Source: a virus. From it: a DNA stretch of 34,206 bases. Location: positions 1 to 34,206 of the IMG/VR virus record IMGVR_UViG_3300017756_000049. One strand, written 5' to 3'. Below the pieces are notes generated by a model. It saw only the letters and a list, made by a program, of their open reading frames with translations. It was not told the origin of the DNA and made no database searches. Position numbers and translations under genes: made by a program. Shown here piece by piece: positions 7,171 through 16,729 of the stretch (position 1 is the first letter of the stretch; the number at the start of each line of letters is the position of its first letter).

Positions 7171-9302
7171 TACTTAGCCCTCTGAGGAATATCATCTTCT
7201 AGTCCACGCTTCAAGATCTCTTGATTGTAATACTTACGCGCTACTTCAGGATCTTCTCTACGTAACTGAGCAAAGTAAGCCATACGAATCTTTCCTTGCG
7301 CTTTAGTTGTTACATCCTCAAGTACTTTCTTTCGACGTGACTTACTCATGTTCTTGTACGATGGTGATCTAATCAATCTCTCAAGTATTGGTGTGAGCAT
7401 CTCTGCTGACATCTGTCTGAACTCACCAAGCTGTTCAGTGGTCAGACCAACTCGCATGATGGTGTCACCTACACGTCCCTTGGTAAAGTTAAGATCAGTT
7501 AACTCTTGTTGTAGTTCTGATTGCGGTGTTGACTTAACACCGAAGCCTGTAATTGCTTGTATAAAGTCTGTCTCACGTGGCCCACCAATAGCACCGTATT
7601 CCATAGGCAAATCCCTACGAATTATTGGGAACCGTTGCTGTAGTTTTTCAAGTGGTGTTGTAGCCAAGCGTTCGTATGAATCTGTTGAGCGTGCAACCAT
7701 GTTTAAGAATGCAGGAGACAGAGGTCTTAATCCTGCCGCAGTAAATGATTCAATGTAACGAGCAGGGTCAGCCACAACTTCTGTAATGTTTGAAAAACCT
7801 TCCATAAAAGATTTACTAAACATGTTTGATTTTAATGCAGTCAGTATTGGCTTTACTCGATTTTCTAACCACTTCTCATCTTTGTCTGGATCTTTGCTTT
7901 GATTGTATTCATCTGTAATACGTATCAAATCTGATGTCAAACCAAGCACTGTAGCAATCGGCTCAATACGTTGATACGCTACCCATGAATCTCCAATCTT
8001 AATAGAGAATGGTTGAATACCTTGATCTTTCCATGCCTGTGCTTCCTGTGCATTCTTAGGTGATCCAGTAATTTGACCACTGCCATACATAGCCGCAACA
8101 CCTGCGAACATAGAAGCTCCTAAGATCTGACGAGGAATCAACTCATCATTGCTCATCTTCACAGGAGTAGCACCCTCAAGATACTTAGGTCTCAAAGCAA
8201 TTCCAAGCCCAGGAACAAACGATGTTCCTTCCTTCAATATGTTCCAAGGAGTTTTAATAAAAGGAACAAAATAAGTAAGTAGTGCGTTATCACGTCTTAA
8301 GTCTTGAGCAGTCTTTACAAATCCTATCAAAGGAGCCTGAAATGTTTGACGTAATGCAAACTCTTTTATTGATTTGTATGGTATAAAATCTTCATCTGAT
8401 TGTCCAAAGACTCTCCCAATGTCTGTCTTTAACTGACCAAACACGTCTTCAATTTCAAGTGCTTTACCTTCATCAACAACAGATAATGCTTCTTTGCGAT
8501 ACTGATTATATAACTCACGATAGTTACCCATACCCTTGGCAGAATCTTCTCGCGCTTTGACTGATGCCATCTGTGCTATCTTCTGTCTACGGAATCGAGC
8601 CTTACCATATTCATCAATTGCTACAGCCGCACGTGTAGGCCATCGAATAATATTCCCACCATACTCAGCAGGGATTGCACCACGAATGTAGTCATATGCT
8701 TCATCCATGTATGCTTCAAATTCATCAGGTGTAAAGCCTTGTTTTTCAAACGCATCCGTAAGTTGTTTCATTGTGGCTGTGTTGTCAGGATCTGCAAACT
8801 GTATTCTTGCTTTGCTTGCCGCAATCTCTTTGCCAATAATTTGCCGTGCTTTTGCAGGAGATACTTTAAGTTGACGCGCTAAAGCTGTAGTGCTACGAGT
8901 AATGTCAAGAGGATAACCACTCTTCCACCCTTGTTTCAGGAACATAATGTCAGCACCAAATCCCTCAAGTGCCGCCTCAAACATAGCCATACTATCAGCC
9001 AATGCACGATTACCTTTAGTAAGACGCAGGCTATCTGTGACTGCTCCAATCATTTCTAATGTGGGTGCTGTAAAGTTTTGAACACCAACAGAGATAGCGT
9101 TAGCAATAGGTGTACCAAAGCCTGACAAGTATCCATTGATTACACCTTCAAGTATTTTGTCTTTTAAACGAGTAGGCTTAGTTGCTTTGTTCAATCCTTT
9201 ACGAATTGCAATAGCAAGTTCTTTTTCACTAAGCTCTGAATTTTCCATTGTATCTAAAGCTAAATTAACTCTAGTATTACAAGCTTCACTTACTTTTGGC
9301 AT
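7170..9302 (-). CDS. Large internal virion protein (putative DNA-ejection protein)
   Basis: A 710-aa protein, last gene of the virion operon. It is helix-rich with hydrophobic and Gly/Ala-rich stretches (GTPIANAISVGVQNFTA near the N-terminus, ASMFAGVAAMYGSGQ in the middle) and blocks such as PFIKTPWNILKEG and QPFSIKIGDSW that I associate with internal/ejection proteins of marine podoviruses. Position after the tail and fibre genes matches T7 gp15/gp16. No lytic transglycosylase motif is evident. The start chosen is ATG 9302, sharing one base with the preceding stop (TAATG), with GGAG upstream; a GTG at 9308 is also possible. Confidence 0.75.
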   Translation of the reverse strand: MPKVSEACNTRVNLALDTMENSELSEKELAIAIRKGLNKATKPTRLKDKILEGVINGYLSGFGTPIANAISVGVQNFTAPTLEMIGAVTDSLRLTKGNRALADSMAMFEAALEGFGADIMFLKQGWKSGYPLDITRSTTALARQLKVSPAKARQIIGKEIAASKARIQFADPDNTATMKQLTDAFEKQGFTPDEFEAYMDEAYDYIRGAIPAEYGGNIIRWPTRAAVAIDEYGKARFRRQKIAQMASVKAREDSAKGMGNYRELYNQYRKEALSVVDEGKALEIEDVFGQLKTDIGRVFGQSDEDFIPYKSIKEFALRQTFQAPLIGFVKTAQDLRRDNALLTYFVPFIKTPWNILKEGTSFVPGLGIALRPKYLEGATPVKMSNDELIPRQILGASMFAGVAAMYGSGQITGSPKNAQEAQAWKDQGIQPFSIKIGDSWVAYQRIEPIATVLGLTSDLIRITDEYNQSKDPDKDEKWLENRVKPILTALKSNMFSKSFMEGFSNITEVVADPARYIESFTAAGLRPLSPAFLNMVARSTDSYERLATTPLEKLQQRFPIIRRDLPMEYGAIGGPRETDFIQAITGFGVKSTPQSELQQELTDLNFTKGRVGDTIMRVGLTTEQLGEFRQMSAEMLTPILERLIRSPSYKNMSKSRRKKVLEDVTTKAQGKIRMAYFAQLRREDPEVARKYYNQEILKRGLEDDIPQRAK

Positions 9303-11083
9303 TAACACTTAACTCCAAAGATGTCATCAATCGGCTTACCTGCTTTTACTTTAGCGGCATTTTTTCTGCGATTGGCTTTAATGTTCTGGATCTCTTTTAA
9401 TGCATGTGATGCACGAGTACCGTTGGTATCAATGATGTCAGCAATATAGCTATAGAACTGTAAGTCCATGACAGCATTGTATTCATCTTCTGTGTATGTG
9501 GTACTTCTGAATGATCCTTGAGAACGCATCTTACGCATAGCCTTGTAGGTTGTTGCGATACGTTGCTCTGCTTCTGCCCTCAGTGGTTCAAGTAGTCTTT
9601 GCTCTTGGAAATTAAATACTTTTCCTTTGCGTCCTGCGTCAATCAACCAATCAACAAGAGAGTCAAAGTCTTCACCAATTAGCTCTTTAACTTCTTGTTC
9701 CATTCGGGGGTTGTAGTCAAACGTGTATGCTCCAAACTTGTGTCCCATCAGATCTTGCAGTCTTTCTGATGCCGCAGACTGACGCTGTGCCGCACGTCTT
9801 AGGTCTTGCTCTGGTAATTCAAAACCTTGATCTGCCGCAGGCTCGACATTCTTACGAGACCACGCAGATGATACAAGTTCTGTTTCATCAACACCCTCTG
9901 CCGCTTGACCTGCATAACGTTGCTCTGGTCTAACACCTGCAGATCCTGCTGATGTACGTGGCTCAAAGCCCATTTGCAGTGGAGCAAAACCTTCTGCAGT
10001 TTGCTCAGTAGCCTGAGTAATTGGTTGACCTGCTTGTTGTGCTATCTGCACTTCTGGTTGTTGTGGTGTTACTTCTCGAACAACAGGTGTTTTTCCTTCA
10101 ACTTCTGTTGGTACTAAACGGGCTTGTGTTTCAGAAGATAGTTTATCTACTTGTCCTGTTTTAAGATTAGCTAGCTCTGCTCCTGCGGCTCTGCCTTCTT
10201 GACCTTTTTTAATACGCAAACGCATCTCACGTACTTCACCCATTAACCGTGAGCGAATACCTTCAAACCTTTCTAACGCTTCTTGTCCTGCCGCTTTATC
10301 ATCTTTCGCCCGTAACCCTTTAGTACGTTTTGCTGAAGCTTGCTCAATCTGCTCAACACGTGCAAGTCTTTCATCAATACCTTTTTGAATAACTTCTTCG
10401 GTGTCAAGAGTAATTCCACTTTTTGATTTAGCTTCGAGTTCAGCTTCAATTTCTTGACGCGCTTCATCCACAGTCTTAGTACGAGTAGCAGGCTGTACTG
10501 CTTCTGCAACATCTTCAAGTGCTGAGTCAACACCTTCATCTACTTCTTGTTTTGTTGGTGGCGTAACGTCACGCGCTATAAACTTAGACAATGCTCCACC
10601 AAGAGCACCACCAAATGCAGCCCCTACTGTTGTGTTTAAAAGTCTGCTATCATCAAACTCTTCAAACACAGGTTCGACTGCACCGCCTGCCGCACCGACA
10701 ATACCGCCACGTGCTACGCCAGTTGCAAGTTTACTTCCAAGGGTAATTGGTTTTAAAAAAGCCGCAGGTAGTGTGACTGGATCAAGAATAGAACCAACAA
10801 GTAAACCACCATAACCTGCGTATGGAGATTGCTTTAGCTGTACACGACTACGAAACTCATCTTCATATGAGTCTTCATAGAAGCCTAAGCCTGTAAGATT
10901 TGAGATACCCTCAATAGATGATTCAAGTCCCTCACCTAATTGATTAAAGAACACCTCTCCTGACGTGCCTTCAGGTTCAGTAACTGATCCAACTCGTAGT
11001 AGAATTTCTTCTATCTGATCAGGAGGAGTCCCATCAGGTAATTCAACTCTACCTAATACAGGATGATCAACTCTAATTGACAT
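9302..11083 (-). CDS. Internal virion protein with glycine-zipper segment (putative)
   Basis: A 593-aa protein beginning MSIRVDHPVLGRVELPDG. Residues about 85-165 carry Gly/Ala-rich hydrophobic segments (GYGGLLVGSILDP, GGIVGAAGGAVE, VGAAFGGALGGALSK), typical of proteins that insert in membranes during DNA ejection. A long charged helical region rich in Glu, Lys and Gln follows (coiled-coil likely, about 170-330), then a Pro/Gln/Thr-rich linker. TAATG couples it to the genes on both sides. Most likely one of the T7 gp14-16-type core proteins. Exact role not determined. Confidence 0.65.
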   Translation of the reverse strand: MSIRVDHPVLGRVELPDGTPPDQIEEILLRVGSVTEPEGTSGEVFFNQLGEGLESSIEGISNLTGLGFYEDSYEDEFRSRVQLKQSPYAGYGGLLVGSILDPVTLPAAFLKPITLGSKLATGVARGGIVGAAGGAVEPVFEEFDDSRLLNTTVGAAFGGALGGALSKFIARDVTPPTKQEVDEGVDSALEDVAEAVQPATRTKTVDEARQEIEAELEAKSKSGITLDTEEVIQKGIDERLARVEQIEQASAKRTKGLRAKDDKAAGQEALERFEGIRSRLMGEVREMRLRIKKGQEGRAAGAELANLKTGQVDKLSSETQARLVPTEVEGKTPVVREVTPQQPEVQIAQQAGQPITQATEQTAEGFAPLQMGFEPRTSAGSAGVRPEQRYAGQAAEGVDETELVSSAWSRKNVEPAADQGFELPEQDLRRAAQRQSAASERLQDLMGHKFGAYTFDYNPRMEQEVKELIGEDFDSLVDWLIDAGRKGKVFNFQEQRLLEPLRAEAEQRIATTYKAMRKMRSQGSFRSTTYTEDEYNAVMDLQFYSYIADIIDTNGTRASHALKEIQNIKANRRKNAAKVKAGKPIDDIFGVKC

Positions 11084-11883
11084 TAGCGATTTTTTCCCAT
11101 TTGGCCACGGCGATTAGGAGTAGTAGTCGATGGAGTTACAGTAGATTGAAGTTGTTCTGTTGGTTGAGCAGGTGTGTATTTTTCACCATCTGCAGTGTAA
11201 GCTGTTTGGTTACCTTCATCGTCTACATAAACATCTATTGGATCCCCGTTAACATAACGTCTTGCAACAAACGTACCTCGTGCATCATCTGCCGTGATTA
11301 CATCAGGAGCGTCGTTTCCTGTAAGAGCTTTATATCTTTCATTAAACGTGTCCCTAAAAGATTGTGCTTCAGATGTAGGTACAGTAATTTCAGTAATTTT
11401 ATAACTGGTTCTACTTCCTCCTAATGCATCTGTTACTGTTTGCGGTACAATAGTTTGAACTTTTTCAAAGCCTTCAATTTTTTCTTGTTGAGCACCTTTG
11501 AAACCTGACGTTGCTTGAGCCTCTTCAGCTTGTGCTTCTAAGGTAGCACGTTGTTGTGCTGAAGTTTCTCTTTGATCTGCCATTGCTAACAATTGCAACG
11601 CACGATCAGGAAACTGAGAGGCTAACGTAGCCGCCGCCGCACGCATCTGCTCAGGGCTTTCAAAGTTAACACCTTGTAGTTGACTGTAGAGTTCACGCTG
11701 ACGTGTGACATCTGCAGACTCTCCGCCAAATAAACGCCCAAGCCCTACACCAATTGCAGTACCCATTTGTTGATAAGGATTACGAATTGATTGAACAATT
11801 TCCGTTTGACGCATTGCTTCTTGTTGCATAATCTGCTCAGGTGATGCACCAAACAGACTTAATACTTGATTACGTGTTGCCAT
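11083..11883 (-). CDS. Virion-associated protein, Gln/Ala-rich coiled coil (unknown function)
   Basis: A 266-aa protein from ATG 11883 (MATRNQVLSLFGASPEQIMQ) after GAGG. The N-terminal half is helical and Gln/Ala/Glu-rich (REL YSQLQGVN-type repeats, then QRETSAQQRATLEAQAEEAQ as the likely coiled coil); the C-terminal part is low-complexity Thr/Pro. A longer frame reading back to 11955 overlaps the preceding gene and lacks a ribosome binding site. It sits between virion-type proteins and probably belongs to the internal core or tail. Confidence 0.6.
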   Translation of the reverse strand: MATRNQVLSLFGASPEQIMQQEAMRQTEIVQSIRNPYQQMGTAIGVGLGRLFGGESADVTRQRELYSQLQGVNFESPEQMRAAAATLASQFPDRALQLLAMADQRETSAQQRATLEAQAEEAQATSGFKGAQQEKIEGFEKVQTIVPQTVTDALGGSRTSYKITEITVPTSEAQSFRDTFNERYKALTGNDAPDVITADDARGTFVARRYVNGDPIDVYVDDEGNQTAYTADGEKYTPAQPTEQLQSTVTPSTTTPNRRGQMGKNR

Positions 11884-11887
11884 GAGG

Positions 11888-12799
11888 CTACCTCGGTAAT
11901 AAATTAAATAAGAAATTATTAGCGTAGCTTTGAGCAGGTGTAGTTGCTCCGGCATACCCTCCGGCTAATGGGCCAAACATAGGCGTTGCCGCGGATTGTG
12001 TCGTAGAACTAAACAAACCCGGAGTACTTAACAAACCAGAACTGATACCACCAAACAAATTCATGCGATTAGTACCCGCTTGTGCTGAAGCCTGAGTTGC
12101 TACGCCGTAGGGTGATAGTTCTAAATTACCTGCCGCATACTGTGCCGCCGCACGTGCAGTCTCAGCATCAACCCCTAACTTGATTAGCTCAGCTTCTGTA
12201 CCTGTGATACCCAAGCCAGACTGAAGCAGATTGCCTGCAACGCCTTGTAACTGTTGCATTTCACCTAATGCCTGTGACCGTGAACCTGCCGCAAGCTGTG
12301 CAAGAGTCTGTTGTTGCGCTCTGCCTAAACCAAGTGCGTCAGGTTGTACCATTCCTGAATCTGTACCAAGTCCTTGTGATTCGCCTGCAAGACGTAGCCC
12401 TAAACGCCCAGAACCAAACAAACGAGATTGTAGATCAGTTGCTTGCTGTTGGAATGAAGGTCGTAACATTTTTTCTTGTTCTTGGTAAATTTCTTGCGCT
12501 CGCTCGGCAGGATCAAAAGAACCTAACTGACCATAAATATTACTTGCACCCGCAAGAGACTGATTCAGTAACTGTTGATACTGAGGAGTCATCATTGAGT
12601 ACTGTTGACCAGTAATAGGATTGTAGCCCTGTTGACCCATTGATGTCGTTACAGTGTACGGTCTAAATGTACCGTAAGGTGCAATCTCTCTTGCACGATT
12701 TACTGCTTCTTGAGAGATACGTTGACCACCGCTATCTCCTCCCCCAAAAAGACCCCCGATCAATGCGGGTGCCGCGGCTAGTGCTAATCGTTCTAACAT
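11888..12799 (-). CDS. Gln/Gly-rich virion protein (putative internal protein)
   Basis: A 303-aa protein starting MLERLALAAAPALIGGLFGGGDSGGQ, a short hydrophobic Gly-rich N-terminus, followed by long Gln/Ala-rich helices (EQEKMLRPSFQQQATDLQSR; GRAQQQTLAQLAAGSRSQAL) and a Gly/Thr/Pro-rich end. Composition and location resemble T7 gp14-like internal proteins that form part of the ejection channel. It ends 4 nt before the next gene. No enzyme motif is seen. Confidence 0.6.
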   Translation of the reverse strand: MLERLALAAAPALIGGLFGGGDSGGQRISQEAVNRAREIAPYGTFRPYTVTTSMGQQGYNPITGQQYSMMTPQYQQLLNQSLAGASNIYGQLGSFDPAERAQEIYQEQEKMLRPSFQQQATDLQSRLFGSGRLGLRLAGESQGLGTDSGMVQPDALGLGRAQQQTLAQLAAGSRSQALGEMQQLQGVAGNLLQSGLGITGTEAELIKLGVDAETARAAAQYAAGNLELSPYGVATQASAQAGTNRMNLFGGISSGLLSTPGLFSSTTQSAATPMFGPLAGGYAGATTPAQSYANNFLFNLLPR

Positions 12800-12809
12800 A
12801 TTTTAGTCC

Positions 12810-13289
12810 TTAATAACTTGGGCCGTAGGAAGTATCTGCCGCCCTTAAAGAAGAAGCTTGACTAGATGACATACTTCTTGCATCATCTGTTGTACTTGGA
12901 GTAGTATTACCGCCAAAAAATTTCAGTCCACCTGCAATAGTATTACCAACTCCTCTTAATGCCGAAACGCCGGGTAATAAATTACTTAGCAACCCAAAAA
13001 ATTCTTGATTGGTAAACATTGGATTACCTGTTGACGGATCATTTGGAGTTCCGCCAGTTAGTTGACTTTGCCTTAAAGGATCATACATGATAGGTTGTTG
13101 CATAAACGGACTAAACATACTACGATAGGGATTCATCATGTAAGGACTACCCAATTGAAAGGGATTGTACGATTGATATGGATTATACTCCCTGTTGAAC
13201 TGTGGATAACTTACTCCGCCGAACATACCCTGCTGTGTAAAGTTAGGAATCATTGGGGTTGCCGGTGGTCTAAGATTTGCTAAGATCAT
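12810..13289 (-). CDS. Pro/Asn/Tyr-rich virion protein of unknown function
   Basis: A 159-aa protein with low-complexity N-terminus (PQFNREYNPYQSYNPFQLGS; PFMQQPIMYDPLRQSQ) and a short hydrophobic/Gly segment (LLPGVSALRGVGNTIAGGLKFFGG) near residues 110-130. It overlaps the preceding gene by 4 nt (ATGA). No family recognised; probably a minor structural protein. Confidence 0.55.
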   Translation of the reverse strand: MILANLRPPATPMIPNFTQQGMFGGVSYPQFNREYNPYQSYNPFQLGSPYMMNPYRSMFSPFMQQPIMYDPLRQSQLTGGTPNDPSTGNPMFTNQEFFGLLSNLLPGVSALRGVGNTIAGGLKFFGGNTTPSTTDDARSMSSSQASSLRAADTSYGPSY

Positions 13290-13720
13290 GAGATCATTCC
13301 TTTTACAATTGTTGTTATTGCTTCAGGAGTAGTGCAATCATCAATCTCTGTTTGTTTAGTATCATACTTAGAACGAATTAGTACACGTTGTGCTTCAGCT
13401 TCTGTAGCGTCTGCTCCCGGAATCTGTTTAGCAATGATGTCATCGTAAGGTGCAAACTCTTTTGCACGAGCAGTTCTTCTAACAGTATGAGCAAGGTCTT
13501 TTGCTTTAGTGACGTTTACTTCTACTGCTGATACTCCGTACTCCCAAGCGGCTCTTAATGTACGATCCGTTGGTATTTCTGTCTTGTTAATAATTTGAGA
13601 CGACACACCTTCAGGTACAACCTTTGCGGCAATATCCTGAACTGTCTCACCTTCAGATAAAACCGGAGTTACAACAGCCACTCCGCCGTTAGTGTTAGGG
13701 TAAATAATTACTTGTGACAT
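13286..13720 (-). CDS. Conserved phage structural-region protein, tail-assembly type (unknown)
   Basis: A 144-aa protein (MSQVIIYPNTNGGVAVVTP...). It contains TLRAAWEYG, then a basic helix NVTKAKDLAHTVRRTARAKEFAPYDD and a C-terminal helix ending TTIVKGMIS. The pattern of a short beta N-terminus followed by DRTFRNAW-like and R-rich segments recurs beside fibre genes in many marine phages and some tail-assembly accessory proteins. I cannot assign a function. It is translationally coupled to the next gene. Confidence 0.55.
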   Translation of the reverse strand: MSQVIIYPNTNGGVAVVTPVLSEGETVQDIAAKVVPEGVSSQIINKTEIPTDRTLRAAWEYGVSAVEVNVTKAKDLAHTVRRTARAKEFAPYDDIIAKQIPGADATEAEAQRVLIRSKYDTKQTEIDDCTTPEAITTIVKGMIS

Positions 13721-13730
13721 TTGATCTTCC

Positions 13731-14249
13731 TTAAGCTACAGCAACGACACAAACAAAGTCAGAATCTGCCAGAGCGTCAGCACTAACATTCAATACTTTG
13801 GTCTGAATCTCTGTATTGTTATTACCATTATCCATATCAAAGAAAACCATACGGTCTACCGGCCCCGCGCTTCCCGCAAGAGCAGGATGAATAGTGTCTA
13901 GTGTATTTGTAAGCGTTAGTGTGTAGTCGCCAGTTCCATTGTCTGTAAGAGCAGAGACATTAAAACTATCATACAATGCAACAGTACCTGTGCCGTCAAA
14001 ACGCGCCCAAGCCACCACTGCGGCTCTGCCTACAATATTACCAGTTAAGGTAACATCACCTGCAACACTAAGAGCATTGACAGCAAAGTTCTGAGAAGCA
14101 CTACCTGCTAATTCTGCTTTTGTTGCAACCGCAGTTTCAATCGCCTCAAACTCTGCATCAATTTCTGCACCTTTAACAATTTTAGCGGCATCACCGGTTG
14201 AGAGTGAATCCTTTGCCGCAAAGTCTGTAGTTTTAGTGTAATTACTCAT
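13731..14249 (-). CDS. Putative tail-fibre-type protein with conserved N-terminal domain
   Basis: A 172-aa protein starting MSNYTKTTDFAAKDSLSTGD and continuing KIVKGAEIDAEFEAIETAVA, a conserved phage fibre N-terminus that usually attaches the fibre to the tail. The remainder is beta-rich (VAGDVTLTGNIVGRA; VALYDSFNVSALTDNG). It is short for a full fibre, so it may be a fibre base or adaptor. It overlaps the preceding tail gene by one base. Confidence 0.65.
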   Translation of the reverse strand: MSNYTKTTDFAAKDSLSTGDAAKIVKGAEIDAEFEAIETAVATKAELAGSASQNFAVNALSVAGDVTLTGNIVGRAAVVAWARFDGTGTVALYDSFNVSALTDNGTGDYTLTLTNTLDTIHPALAGSAGPVDRMVFFDMDNGNNNTEIQTKVLNVSADALADSDFVCVVAVA

Positions 14250-15766
14250 TAGAACACTCTACCTTGTTGAATAAATATATCTAGTTTCTGAACAGATAGC
14301 TCTGCCCCATCAATGTCACATTCAACACCTACCTGCAAAACATTACCTGTTCCCCCGATAGGCGCTCTCATGCTTTCTACTGCTGTACCTATAGTGTACT
14401 CAGCAATATTGTACTCTGCTATACCATACTCCGCAGGGTTGCTATCAGTTAATGTTAAAGGAAACGTCTGGTATGCATCGCTGTAGTCATATCCTGCTTT
14501 CATAAACAGTGTCTGCGCTGATCCACCAATGACTGTAATTGCCATTCTCTTAATAATTTTAAACTGACTTGCGTTACCAAAGTCTAAGTAGTTTGTATAG
14601 TATTGAAAACGATAGTCATCAGTGTTGTCTTTATATGTCCGATACTCCGCAATCCCATTTGTTTGCCCAAAGTATACGGTATTAGGTAAAGATAGCATTG
14701 CACCTTGTGTTTGATTAGACCATGTTGTTACACGTAACGCACCATTCTGTAAGGGCATACGAGTATCAAAAGCATAAATCCGATTAAAACTAGGGAACAA
14801 TAATAAATAGAATGCATTGTCTTCTGAATAAACAGACTTGATGTTTGTTACAGTTTCTGTTCGTGTTGCCTGTACTAAATCATCTCGTATACTGGAGGAT
14901 AAGTCTCGCATTGGGAGTGACTTTTCTTGTACCACTCGACCAAGGCTACGTAAACCATCTTCAGATAAGAAAAATATATCAAGCCCTGTGTTTTGAATAC
15001 TGTCTCTTGCAACGCAACCAACGCGATTGATAACTTCTACAAGTCGTAGCGTGGCAGGATCAAATGAAGCACCGCCGGTTGAGTCATCAAAGATTACAAT
15101 AGTGTTCTTACAGAAGATAATAAACTGACCGTTCTGCGCGCCAATGCCTACAATCTCATCAGTACCATTGACAAGGACAGCGGAAAGATCAATTGATCCG
15201 GCTGATCCAGTACCCCAATCAGAACCAGATAACAGGTCTGACCAGTACACAGTCATTTTATTATTAGTCTTATCAGCTACCCACAAACGACCATATGCAG
15301 ACAAGACCGTGTTTCCTTGTGGGACAGTCCCTGAGTAATCTCCTGCATCTTCAATGTCTGTAATAGTACCTGAGCTATACACCATGGGTTTATAATCACG
15401 ATGAAAAAAGTATGCCTTGTCGTTTAATGTAGCACACTGCCAGTTGCCGTCTATAATTGTATTGTCTGTTGTCGGTGTAATCTCAGTGAGTGTACCTGTA
15501 CCTGTAAAGAACTTAGTATTTGACCAAGAGATAATTGTCTCAGTACCATTAATATCTACGTGACGGTGTAGCCCTACAATGTTTGTGGCAGTACCGCCAG
15601 AGCTAGTCACATAAGACCATCCCTTACGCGCACCCAAGCGTCCAAAACGGTCAATAATACAGTTGGTTGCCGTAGACGCAAACCCAGTGTCAAGAGTAAT
15701 ACCTGAATCCTGTGTGTTAAGCCCGTAGAATCCGGGAGCGGCAATGCTAACTGTTTGTAATGGCAT
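14249..15766 (-). CDS. Tail tubular protein B-like (nozzle) protein
   Basis: A 505-aa beta-rich protein (MPLQTVSIAAPGFYGLNTQD; CIIDRFGRLGARKGW; repeated Trp/Tyr-containing strands with VTYSD-like turns) resembling the beta-propeller of the T7 gp12 nozzle family, though shorter than T7 gp12 (794 aa). It lies directly after the gp11-like gene, sharing a TAATG-type junction, in the same order as in T7. It would form the tip of the short tail that touches the host surface. Confidence 0.72.
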   Translation of the reverse strand: MPLQTVSIAAPGFYGLNTQDSGITLDTGFASTATNCIIDRFGRLGARKGWSYVTSSGGTATNIVGLHRHVDINGTETIISWSNTKFFTGTGTLTEITPTTDNTIIDGNWQCATLNDKAYFFHRDYKPMVYSSGTITDIEDAGDYSGTVPQGNTVLSAYGRLWVADKTNNKMTVYWSDLLSGSDWGTGSAGSIDLSAVLVNGTDEIVGIGAQNGQFIIFCKNTIVIFDDSTGGASFDPATLRLVEVINRVGCVARDSIQNTGLDIFFLSEDGLRSLGRVVQEKSLPMRDLSSSIRDDLVQATRTETVTNIKSVYSEDNAFYLLLFPSFNRIYAFDTRMPLQNGALRVTTWSNQTQGAMLSLPNTVYFGQTNGIAEYRTYKDNTDDYRFQYYTNYLDFGNASQFKIIKRMAITVIGGSAQTLFMKAGYDYSDAYQTFPLTLTDSNPAEYGIAEYNIAEYTIGTAVESMRAPIGGTGNVLQVGVECDIDGAELSVQKLDIFIQQGRVF

Positions 15767-16410
15767 TAGACTGTCCAGATTAGTTCGTCAGGATTTTGAT
15801 CTGCATCAAGTGCAATCGCGTCATTAAGTACACGTTGAGCAGTTGCGTAAGCAGATTGAGCACTAACGCCACCATCTTCTCCACGCTCTTCAATTGCTTT
15901 AGCATACGCAAGCATTTGGACTGGTTTAGAAGGAACAAGAATTGATGTACTGTCTGTAGTCAGCTCTGCTTGTGGAGCAACTACGTTAAATCGAAGTGAG
16001 TACACACCGTTAGGAATAGGGTAAACATCAACTAATGTATCTCCGTCAGAAGACGCACCGTTAAAGTTGTAGTACCGGGGCGATCCAGTTGCAGGTGTGT
16101 TATTCAAAAATAAGTTGTTAAAGTCTGAAGTAGTTCGAGTAGTCATAAAAAAATTACTTGTGTCATTCAACACATCAAGTAACTTAAATCGTCCTTGAGT
16201 ACCATTAAGTTCGTAGCTAAACGTATCAGCAACAGTTGTTAATGTTAGTGTTGTTTTAAGAGGCGCCCACAACCAAGCGTTTTCTACTTCTTCTTTTGCA
16301 TCGTTGATTAGAACACCGATAAGCTCTGAGTATGTATTCTCAGACACAGTTGACACTGTACGCTCTCTTAAGCGTTTAAGAACATTATTTACTAATTGAA
16401 GATACGTCAT
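15766..16410 (-). CDS. Tail tubular protein A-like (gatekeeper) protein
   Basis: A 214-aa protein of the size and style of T7 gp11: an N-terminal helical segment (MTYLQLVNNVLKRLRERTV; LINDAKEEVENAW) followed by beta strands, DVYPIPNGVYSLRFNV, and a C-terminal helix with SAYATAQRVLNDAIALDADQ. It forms the ring between portal and nozzle. It is the first gene after the consensus promoter at 16434-16462, with TTAAG/AGG upstream. Confidence 0.8.
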   Translation of the reverse strand: MTYLQLVNNVLKRLRERTVSTVSENTYSELIGVLINDAKEEVENAWLWAPLKTTLTLTTVADTFSYELNGTQGRFKLLDVLNDTSNFFMTTRTTSDFNNLFLNNTPATGSPRYYNFNGASSDGDTLVDVYPIPNGVYSLRFNVVAPQAELTTDSTSILVPSKPVQMLAYAKAIEERGEDGGVSAQSAYATAQRVLNDAIALDADQNPDELIWTV

Positions 16411-16433
16411 TTGTTTTTCCTACTTAAGAGATT

Positions 16434-16462
16434 ATTATACCACACTTTTGTGTGTTTGTCAA
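16434..16462 (-). promoter_or_regulatory. Perfect consensus sigma70 promoter for tail genes
   Basis: On the minus strand TTGACA (16462-16457), 17-bp spacer, TATAAT (16439-16434), with extended -10 TGG. Both hexamers and the spacing match consensus exactly. The spacer contains the dyad CACACTTTTGTGTG (16441-16454), a possible operator. Just downstream lies CTTAAGAGATTATTAT (plus strand), similar to the GTAAGAGATAAT motif found elsewhere in the window. It would drive the tail and internal virion genes. Confidence 0.88.
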
Positions 16463-16465
16463 CCC

Positions 16466-16729
16466 CTACCATTTTTTACAAGACCAATAACGTGCTGTGA
16501 GTTTGCTAGGTGGATTAGTATCGCACTTATGCCTAGCACGAAAGCTCTTACGGCGCTTAGGTTGATCTTTTTTAATAGTCATGTTAGGATCACCAAATCG
16601 AATTGTCTTAGTCGTATCGCCTTCTTTAGCAACTACAACAAACTTTTTAGAACCGCCGGGCGTACGTTTAGGTTTGTTGTAAGCACTAACACCCGCACGA
16701 GCTAACTTAGGGTCTTTAGACTTAGGCAT
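16466..16729 (-). CDS. Small basic DUF6321-like protein
   Basis: An 87-aa protein, strongly basic, starting MPKSKDPKLARAGVSAYNKP with the block KRTPGG, then VVVAKEGDTTKTIRFGDPN and KRRKSFRARHKCDTNPPSK, ending ARYWSCKKW. This pattern (SKDP, NKPKRTP, AKEG...TIRFG, RRKSFRARH, YW) matches a family widespread in marine phages, annotated DUF6321 as far as I recall. Function unknown; a virion or DNA-binding role is often supposed. It abuts the following gene and sits at the promoter. Confidence 0.75.
   Translation of the reverse strand: MPKSKDPKLARAGVSAYNKPKRTPGGSKKFVVVAKEGDTTKTIRFGDPNMTIKKDQPKRRKSFRARHKCDTNPPSKLTARYWSCKKW

Noticed and set aside
13201-13209. Isolated DnaA-box-like TGTGGATAA inside a virion gene
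   Set aside because: Single copy in coding sequence with no neighbours; chance occurrence is likely for a 9-mer in 34 kb.
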